DNA of 5,240 nucleotides from a bacterium (GTDB taxonomy: Bacteria; Ratteibacteria; UBA8468; B48-G9; JAFGKM01), in NCBI GenBank assembly GCA_035370465.1, contig DAOOVW010000073.1, positions 1 to 5,240 of the forward strand. Direction: 5' to 3'. The notes below the pieces were generated by a model. The model ran no database searches. It saw only the letters and a program-made list of their open reading frames with translations, and was not told the origin of the DNA. Made by a program: the position numbers and the translations under genes. Position 1 is the stretch's first letter, and the number at the start of each line of letters is the position of its first letter. Of the stretch, positions 1 through 5,240 are shown one piece after another.

Positions 1-546
1 AGTCCATTTATGTGATTTCCTTCTTTATTTACATATTCCCCTTCACTATGATTTACCAATCTATGTAAATATCCTTTTGTCGCTATCCCTGTATAACCTC
101 GCCAAGTATCTGAACAAACAACCGTCCCTTTTTTAACTTTATTCTCAATAAGCGGCTGTAAATCTTTCTTTTCTACTCCATCTATTATTCTTGCCCATAC
201 TCTCCCATCTCTGCAAAGAATCCCAAAAACTGGCTGATTCCTAGTTCCTCTCTCTCTTTTGCTTTTTACTTCTTTCCTCTTTTGTCCCATATTTTTATTC
301 TTCCTTCTGTCTTCCAAAATATGTCTCATCTACTTCTACTATCCCTTCAAAACTCTTTGGAATATCTCTTTTCATAATTTCCCTTATTTTATTACAACAT
401 TTTAAAATTTTATACTCTGATAATCCCGTTTGCTCTTTTATCATTTTTACCCTTCCAGATACTAAAAACCACTTCAAAAATTTCTTCCATTCATATCTGT
501 TTAAATTTAACAGATGCTTCTTTTTTCTAAACTCAACTTCACCCCT
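1..546 (-). pseudogene. Frameshifted IS1595-family (ISXO2-like) transposase, C-terminus beyond window edge
   Basis: This is a broken DDE/N transposase of the IS1595 family. From 546 to 298 one frame is open and carries the helical region before the catalytic core, then VEVDETYFG, the first catalytic Asp (codon 328-330). That frame hits TAA at 295-297. Homology continues in the frame shifted by +1: NKNMGQKRK, a basic stretch, NQPVFGILCRDGRVW, then SDTWRGY with the second Asp (codon 108-110), and finally LVNHSEGEYV and NHIN, whose Asn (codon 6-8) sits at the family's third catalytic position. The reading runs off the window before the expected FW-containing helix. Reading both halves as one protein needs one base skipped between about 298 and 312. 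No continuous N-terminal zinc ribbon (CxxC pairs) is readable upstream of 546, where the frame meets TGA at 547-549, so the N-terminus also looks decayed. Family assignment is firm; inactivity is inferred from the frameshift and could be a sequencing error. Confidence 0.88.
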
Positions 547-720
547 TCAAGACAGGAAAACCATAAGTGTCAGAAGTCAGGAAAGATATTGGTATGTAGC
601 ACCTTAGGTAATTACAAAAATTTCTTGATTTTTCTGCTGATTTATTAGACCTTATATGGTAAGGATTTCCTTGTTTTTGAACCTTTTGATGCTAATATAT
701 TACTGGATTTTATAGTACAC
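1..720 (-). mobile_element. Partial IS1595-like insertion sequence, outer end not certain
   Basis: The transposase remnant implies an insertion sequence that enters the window from the left edge and ends somewhere between the transposase N-terminus and the stop codon of the neighbouring gene at 751. I set the boundary near 720, where the minus strand begins GTGTACTATAAAATCCAG, because it is a plausible terminal sequence just outside the decayed N-terminal region. That choice is a guess: the opposite end is outside the window, so neither the terminal inverted repeat nor the target duplication (usually 8 bp in this family) can be checked. Traces of a degraded N-terminus may lie between 545 and 650, for example DTYGF in one frame and RNFCNYLRCYIP nearby, but stops interrupt all three frames. 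Confidence 0.5.
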
Positions 721-750
721 TAATTTATCACAAAATCTTTTTGGGATATA

Positions 751-2109
751 TTATTTTTCTATTTTCAAATTATATTTGCTTGTATTTCCTACTTTATCAA
801 TCGCATAGATATTAAACCCATTTGGAATAATAACAGTGCCAGATTGAGGAAAACCCCAGATTTCTATTTCTGTAACTGTTTTCCATCCTTCTCCAAAAAG
901 AAGAATTTTTAAATACCGAATTTGTTGTAATTGAGAAAAATTTGCTTCTGCAACATATAAGTTCAAATGTGGCTCTATATAATATTGATATAACGGAAAT
1001 GATATTCCTGGTAAAGAAGTCATTTTTTGCCAATTTTCATCCTCTTCCTTTTTACCCCAAATTTCAATTCTATCTATATTTTCCCAACAATATACAATTA
1101 CCCTACCAATTAAAACATTGTCTTTAAGGTCAAAAGTAATTATAGTAGGGTCAGAGCCAATATCCCATCTTACTTCTGATATACAAAACCAACCAGGACG
1201 AGCATCTCCATCTATAAGGTCATAACCAGTGTCATCTTTTCTTGCCCCCCATTGGTCAGGATAAGGGTCAAGAGAATAACTAATTGTTTTTTCTTTTATA
1301 TCTTTATCATTTTCTGAAAGAGGAATAAGAAATAGGTAATCATATTGGTAAAAATTGTCTTTTACTTTATTCATAGAAATACGACTACTTACTTGTTCTG
1401 CTTCTGGTCGCCATTTATTATAATCTCTTATCTGCCATTGAATTCCTTTCTTTTTCGCATCCCATCCAAAACGAGGTTTTATTTGAGCAGGAAATGCTAA
1501 TGGTTCATCTGTCTCAACATTTATTCTAATTCCTGTAAGATTGTCAGAAAAATAAAGTTTTTCTGTATTGACTTTTATTTCTGGTGGTTTATCATCAACT
1601 AAAATATCTGCTTTTAAAGAAAACGGGAAAAACTTATTACTTTTATCAAATGAAATAGAAGTAAGAGTTACAGAAAAAGTTAAAGGACCTTTTATGGTTT
1701 CTTTTAGTTTAAAACCAATAAGAAATTCAATTCTATTCTCAAAAAAAACAGGTAATTCTAAATCTTCTTTGAAATTTACTTGTATTTCCGGAAATTCATT
1801 TGTGTTTATTTCCCCATCTATTTTCTGCCAGTCCTGTGGAAAATTTATTAAAAATTTATTATATTCTCCTGATGCCTTAAAAACATCTATCTCCTCTATA
1901 TCTTCTCTCTCTAAATTTGAAAAAACTAAACTAAATCCACTTATCTTTTCACCAGAAGTGCCACATACCTTTAATCCAAATGGGGCAAGATATTGTCCTT
2001 TCCCAATAGTAAAATCATCTGCCAGTTTCTCTATCTGTATTGTTATACCCCCTTCCACAGAAAAAACAGTAATAATAATTAATATAAAAAAACAAACTAT
2101 TCTCCTCAT
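751..2109 (-). CDS. Secreted beta-sandwich protein with a discoidin (F5/8C)-like domain nested in an Ig-like domain
   Basis: I do not recognise this 452-residue protein as a named family. Residues 1-20 form a signal peptide (Arg-Arg, then an Ile/Phe-rich core ending FSVEG) with no lipobox, so it should be exported. Residues 22-170 are predicted all-beta, with the alternating pattern of an Ig- or cohesin-like sandwich. An Ig-like domain begins at DDKPPEIKV (172-180), a common opening of bacterial Ig-like repeats, and includes TDEPLAFPAQIKP. Residues about 276-420 look like an F5/8C (discoidin) carbohydrate-binding fold: YDLIDGD, PTIITFDL, IGRVIVY, IDRIEIWG, IRYLKILLF, VTEIEIWG. The tail NGFNIYAIDKVGNTS (430-444) is the typical closing strand of an Ig-like domain, so the discoidin part seems inserted in it. 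There is no catalytic motif; a binding or scaffolding role is inferred. ATG at 2109 overlaps the upstream gene's stop (ATGA) and yields a proper signal peptide. Confidence 0.9.
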   Translation of the reverse strand: MRRIVCFFILIIITVFSVEGGITIQIEKLADDFTIGKGQYLAPFGLKVCGTSGEKISGFSLVFSNLEREDIEEIDVFKASGEYNKFLINFPQDWQKIDGEINTNEFPEIQVNFKEDLELPVFFENRIEFLIGFKLKETIKGPLTFSVTLTSISFDKSNKFFPFSLKADILVDDKPPEIKVNTEKLYFSDNLTGIRINVETDEPLAFPAQIKPRFGWDAKKKGIQWQIRDYNKWRPEAEQVSSRISMNKVKDNFYQYDYLFLIPLSENDKDIKEKTISYSLDPYPDQWGARKDDTGYDLIDGDARPGWFCISEVRWDIGSDPTIITFDLKDNVLIGRVIVYCWENIDRIEIWGKKEEDENWQKMTSLPGISFPLYQYYIEPHLNLYVAEANFSQLQQIRYLKILLFGEGWKTVTEIEIWGFPQSGTVIIPNGFNIYAIDKVGNTSKYNLKIEK

Positions 2110-4991
2110 TTTTCATATGCTCCAAATTCTGCAAGATGTCCAAAAGAAGAAAATTCTATCCTGAATGCTTCTGTTTCTGGAATATCTATTTCATATTCAT
2201 GGACAACTGCTTGACAAAGTGAAATTCCCTTTTGTTCTGGTGAAAATTCTACCCACTTATTTATTTCATCATCCCAGAAAAGATGATATATCTTTGGTTC
2301 TTTTAAATTTATCAAATGCCAATTATTATCAGAAAAATATTTTACATTATATGAAATTTTATTTAAGTATTGCGGAGAAAAAACTAATCTTATTCTCTTT
2401 ATATTGCTTTTTTTTCTTAAATTTATTTCTACATAAGGTGAATTATCATTATAAGAAAGCCAATCACTTATATAACCACCATCAATTGCAGCAAAAGAAC
2501 AACGATATGGGTTGCATGATGATACCTTTATTTTCCCTCCTTCCCATCCTAATGCTAAATTTTCAGAACCACTTACCCCAATCCATGCATCTTCTTCTCT
2601 AAAATTCTCCAATGTTTTTCTAAATGGTAAATCTGGAACTGGTTGACTAATATAAATATGTGTCTGATAAGGGGCAAATTCATCTGTTATTTTATTTCCA
2701 TCTCCTTTAACCTGTCTATTCTCTGAAAGAACCCAATATGTATTTTTATCAACAGGTATATCTATTTGGTCTCTTGTATTCCTTGTATTAACTGCAAAAA
2801 TATATTCAACGCCATTTAATTCTTTCTTCAAATAATGAACTGATTTTATTTTAGACCAATTAACCTCATAAGAAGATAATAATACTGGTTCTAAATAATG
2901 TATTTCTGAACTAAATTCTTTTAAAGCAGACCACAAAGCAGGAACATCTAATAAATTAGAAGAAGAAGAGGAAAATGCCCAATAGATAATCCCTTTTGCT
3001 CCATGAATTAGTGATAGATATGTCATTGCTCTTATTTCTTGAATTGTTGGATAACGGGATACCTCTGGATCCCCACCAAAATAACCACTTGGAAAACATT
3101 GAAGAACTGCCCACACTGGCTTTTTGTTTCCACAGGACTTTACTGCTTCATCTATAAATATAGATATTCTTTCTAATGGTCTCATAGGAAAATTCTTATT
3201 TTTCTCAAAACCTAAGTAAGGGTCCATCATTATTATATCTGTTAGGTCTTTATCTAATTTTATACCTCCTGTGGTATCATGAACTACACTAATTGGCCTA
3301 TAAGGGTCCATATCTCTCATAAGTTTTAAGGCATCCCTGTATGCTGACCTATTTAGGTCCTTGTGAATTTCAGGCTCATCTGCACAATACCAACCAACTA
3401 TACGATATGGATTCTGAGAAATTAGGTCTTGAACTTTTTGAATACCTGCTTGATTTAATTGACTTGAACGAGCATGAGTAAATAATCCAATAGTTGAAGC
3501 AAACTCCCATGCTTGATTTTCTTCTAACCACTCTAATGTCTCTTTTGATGGGAGAGAATAACTAAATATAAAATTATATCCACTTTTCTTGTAATTAACA
3601 CAAGATGAAACACTATAAAATCCTAATGGAAAAACTGGTTTCCCTTTTACTACAAAATTATTGTTTTCATCTATCCAAACTTCTGTTCCTTCTGTTGGAG
3701 ATAGTTTTTTTAAAGGAATGACCATCTCCCCTTTATCTGATTTTATTTGAATAAAATATTCTCCTACTTTTAAATCTGGTATAGGAATAGATATTTCTTT
3801 TTCTTTACCTTTAAATGAAAAAGATTTTTGAACTATTTCTTTATTGTCTTTGCCTTTTATTTTTATTGTCCCTTTTAGTAAAGAATTTGAAGATAAATTC
3901 TCTATTTTAATAATAATAGAAGATATTTTTTGTGATGGAAAAATACTATTTCTGTAATATGGCTTCAATAAACTGACAGAAAAAGAAAGTGGCGGAACTT
4001 CTACCTCATCTTGCCAAAAGTATACAATTTCATCTCCTTCTTTTAATTCACACTTTATTTTATATTCTCCTTCTTTTATAAGTGAGATTGGAAAATTTAA
4101 TTCTGTTTTCCCAGAAGAAAAGAAAATTTCTTTTTGTTCTTGATGATAAAAATTGTCAACACCTGAAAGTAAAAAATTTAATATATATGTTTTTCCATCT
4201 CCTTGATTGCTGAAATCTATTATTAAATTGCCATTTATAAGGCCATTTTCTCTTGATAAAAAGAGAAATTTTGCATTTTCTACTTTGATAACTGATGATA
4301 TTTGGGCATTCACTCCTTCTAAAAAAGCAAACTTTTCTGGATTATGAAAACCCCTTTCTTTCCCCATTGGTGGCCATACACTTAATTCTCCATTTATTTT
4401 ATTCTCACGAGAAAAACTTATTCGCCAATCAGAAGATAAAAAATTATCAAAAAGTCCAAAAGGTATTGACATCTCTACTATATATTTATCACTAAACACC
4501 CTCGATTGCACTTCCCAACTGCCTCCCCATTCAGGAATGTCTATACTCCCCTCTTCTATTCTCTTTTCATCGTATTTTATACCTAAGGTATTGGCTACAA
4601 AATGATAATATGGGTCTGCATCAGAAAAAGGGGAAACAAATAACTCTACACAATCATCATTCCATACTTGCTTGTCATTCTCAATAACTTTTGCCTCTAA
4701 TTTGTCAATATCTTTTTCTTTACAAATAAATGCCACAAATATTCTCTTGCCATTATGCCATATTACTGCTTCACTTTCCTGCGTCGGTATTTCTTTACCT
4801 CCAAGTAAATAAAAAGGACCCGTTGATACTGCTTTTTTCCATACATCTTCTTCTATATTACCATCTATAATTACATTATCTTGAAAAAATGGAATTCTTA
4901 TCCTCGGTATTTCTTCACTTATTACAGGATAATTTAAAAAAAGATAAAAAATAAACATATTTACTACTTTTTTAAAATATTTCTTATTCAT
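2106..4991 (-). CDS. Secreted multidomain glycoside-hydrolase-like protein: CBM9-like, TIM barrel, discoidin-like
   Basis: This 961-residue exported protein probably binds and may cleave a polysaccharide. Residues 1-26 are a signal peptide with no lipobox Cys. Residues 30-226 match the CBM9-like fold: IDGNIEEDVWKKA, NDDCVELFVSP, YYHFVANTLGIKYD, WRISFSREN and FHNPEKFAFLEG. Residues 235-430 are two beta-sandwich segments. A compact (beta/alpha)8 barrel spans 440-705, and all eight strands can be placed: FPLGFYS (454-460), YNFIFSYS (472-479), EFASTIGLF (496-504), IVGWYCADEPE (531-541), RPISVVHD (565-572), DIIMMDPYLG (585-594), PVWAVLQCF (625-633), GIIYWAFSS (667-675). E539 on strand 4 is the likely acid/base; no Glu follows strand 7, where Q631 sits. 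A beta domain (710-782) and an F5/8C-like domain (about 790-961) complete it. The exact glycosidase family and substrate are not identifiable by eye. It is first in a two-gene operon, with ATG at 4991 supported by a GAGGAG ribosome site. Confidence 0.93.
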   Translation of the reverse strand: MNKKYFKKVVNMFIFYLFLNYPVISEEIPRIRIPFFQDNVIIDGNIEEDVWKKAVSTGPFYLLGGKEIPTQESEAVIWHNGKRIFVAFICKEKDIDKLEAKVIENDKQVWNDDCVELFVSPFSDADPYYHFVANTLGIKYDEKRIEEGSIDIPEWGGSWEVQSRVFSDKYIVEMSIPFGLFDNFLSSDWRISFSRENKINGELSVWPPMGKERGFHNPEKFAFLEGVNAQISSVIKVENAKFLFLSRENGLINGNLIIDFSNQGDGKTYILNFLLSGVDNFYHQEQKEIFFSSGKTELNFPISLIKEGEYKIKCELKEGDEIVYFWQDEVEVPPLSFSVSLLKPYYRNSIFPSQKISSIIIKIENLSSNSLLKGTIKIKGKDNKEIVQKSFSFKGKEKEISIPIPDLKVGEYFIQIKSDKGEMVIPLKKLSPTEGTEVWIDENNNFVVKGKPVFPLGFYSVSSCVNYKKSGYNFIFSYSLPSKETLEWLEENQAWEFASTIGLFTHARSSQLNQAGIQKVQDLISQNPYRIVGWYCADEPEIHKDLNRSAYRDALKLMRDMDPYRPISVVHDTTGGIKLDKDLTDIIMMDPYLGFEKNKNFPMRPLERISIFIDEAVKSCGNKKPVWAVLQCFPSGYFGGDPEVSRYPTIQEIRAMTYLSLIHGAKGIIYWAFSSSSSNLLDVPALWSALKEFSSEIHYLEPVLLSSYEVNWSKIKSVHYLKKELNGVEYIFAVNTRNTRDQIDIPVDKNTYWVLSENRQVKGDGNKITDEFAPYQTHIYISQPVPDLPFRKTLENFREEDAWIGVSGSENLALGWEGGKIKVSSCNPYRCSFAAIDGGYISDWLSYNDNSPYVEINLRKKSNIKRIRLVFSPQYLNKISYNVKYFSDNNWHLINLKEPKIYHLFWDDEINKWVEFSPEQKGISLCQAVVHEYEIDIPETEAFRIEFSSFGHLAEFGAYEK
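2120..2123 (-). promoter_or_regulatory. Ribosome site within the upstream gene, serving the coupled 452-residue gene
   Basis: GGAG lies in the last codons of the 961-residue gene, ten bases before the ATG of the next gene. Start and stop share the four bases ATGA (2106-2109). Together these indicate translational coupling, so the two proteins are probably made in linked amounts from one transcript. Confidence 0.6.
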
Positions 4992-4997
4992 TTTTAT

Positions 4998-5003
4998 CTC
5001 CTC
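4998..5003 (-). promoter_or_regulatory. Strong Shine-Dalgarno site of the 961-residue gene
   Basis: On the minus strand the sequence reads GAGGAG, then ATAAAA, then ATG, giving a near-consensus ribosome site with six-base spacing. It fixes the start at 4991, which also gives a well-formed signal peptide (Lys-rich n-region followed by a hydrophobic core). Confidence 0.85.
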
Positions 5004-5036
5004 TTTTTCTGTTTCTCTTCCTTTTTTAACAACCCA

Positions 5037-5163
5037 TCCCCTTTTGAAATCTCCCCTGAAAATTCCCTCTTACTCCCGTTGTACCTATTGAAATACATTA
5101 CGGCACCAACTCTACTTCTGCTACTCCCCGCTACTTCTGTCGGTTTTACAAAAGGGGAATTTT
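5037..5163. repeat. Putative dispersed or MITE-like repeat with inverted ends
   Basis: Plus-strand TCCCCTTTTG at 5037-5046 is the exact reverse complement of CAAAAGGGGA at 5149-5158. A second pair, AAAATTCCC (5059-5067) and GGGAATTTT (5155-5163), overlaps the same right end. Between them lies a block of about 45% G+C by hand count, well above the roughly 30% of the adjacent gene. It includes CTACTTCTG twice (5112-5120 and 5131-5139) around a related CTACTCCCCG. The C-rich ends meeting G-rich inverted ends resemble dispersed intergenic repeats common in uncultivated bacteria. With only one copy visible, repeat status is inference; it could instead be a structured leader of the downstream operon. 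Confidence 0.4.
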
Positions 5164-5240
5164 AACTCCTTCCTTTTTTCCTTTTCATCTCTCTTTCATC
5201 TAAGTTTTTGACAATACCTTCTGTTTACCAGTTAACTGCT

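Noticed and set aside
645..673. Small hairpins such as CCTTA-TATGG-TAAGG and AAGGA-TT-TCCTT as a terminator after the operon
   Set aside because: Stems are only five base pairs, A/T-rich, and not followed by a U-tract in the minus-strand transcript; they may be chance in AT-rich sequence.
1568..2602. Plus-strand open frames of 198 and 145 codons opposite the secreted-protein genes
   Set aside because: They lie antisense to genes with clear domain structure, have no ribosome sites, and have the composition expected of complementary reads of AT-rich coding DNA.
4994..5098. A 34-residue minus-strand reading frame starting MYFNRYNGSK and ending just before the 961-residue gene, a possible leader peptide
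   Set aside because: It has no ribosome site, its first half is the repeat-like block, and its Lys/Arg-rich end is simply the purine-rich ribosome-binding region read as codons.
5112..5139. CTACT-spaced units as a CRISPR-like or regulatory array
   Set aside because: Only three short, imperfect units about ten bases apart are present; there are no spacers and no cas genes.
5037..5163. A plus-strand reading frame through the repeat block (SPFEISPEN ... FTKGEF)
   Set aside because: It lacks a start codon and ribosome site and is Leu/Pro-rich from low-complexity C-rich sequence; open frames through dispersed repeats of this type are usually not genes.
5160..5240. Possible sigma-70 promoter for the operon, with TTGTCA on the minus strand near 5207-5212
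   Set aside because: No acceptable -10 hexamer follows at 16-18 bases, so I do not call a promoter.

Overview
This is an AT-rich bacterial window (about 30% G+C in the coding DNA) with every supportable gene on the minus strand. Read in the direction of transcription (right to left), it holds: an upstream non-coding stretch (4992-5240) with a compositionally distinct, repeat-like block; a tightly coupled pair of genes for large secreted proteins (4991-2106, then 2109-751); and, at the left edge, a broken IS1595-family transposase that runs out of the window.

The first gene of the pair encodes a 961-residue exported protein. It has an N-terminal CBM9-like carbohydrate-binding domain, two beta-sandwich segments, a compact eight-stranded (beta/alpha) barrel of glycoside-hydrolase type with a conserved-looking ADEPE motif, a C-terminal beta domain, and a terminal F5/8C (discoidin)-like domain. 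The second gene overlaps it by ATGA. It encodes a 452-residue exported protein with an N-terminal beta-sandwich and an Ig-like domain that appears to have a second discoidin-like domain inserted in it. Both proteins have signal peptides and no lipobox, so they probably work outside the cytoplasmic membrane, and the likely theme is binding and processing of a glycan. The substrate cannot be read from sequence.

This domain mix (CBM9-like + barrel + discoidin in one polypeptide, with a discoidin/Ig partner) is familiar from uncultivated bacteria of the Planctomycetes-Verrucomicrobia-Omnitrophota and Poribacteria kind. With the low G+C, I lean to a low-GC candidate-phylum bacterium, but this is inference and no marker gene is present.

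I see no RNA gene, CRISPR array, defence system or phage module. The points that most merit checking are the barrel that keeps an acid/base-like Glu but has Gln where a retaining glycosidase would carry its nucleophile, the nested discoidin-in-Ig architecture, and the repeat-like block directly upstream of the operon.
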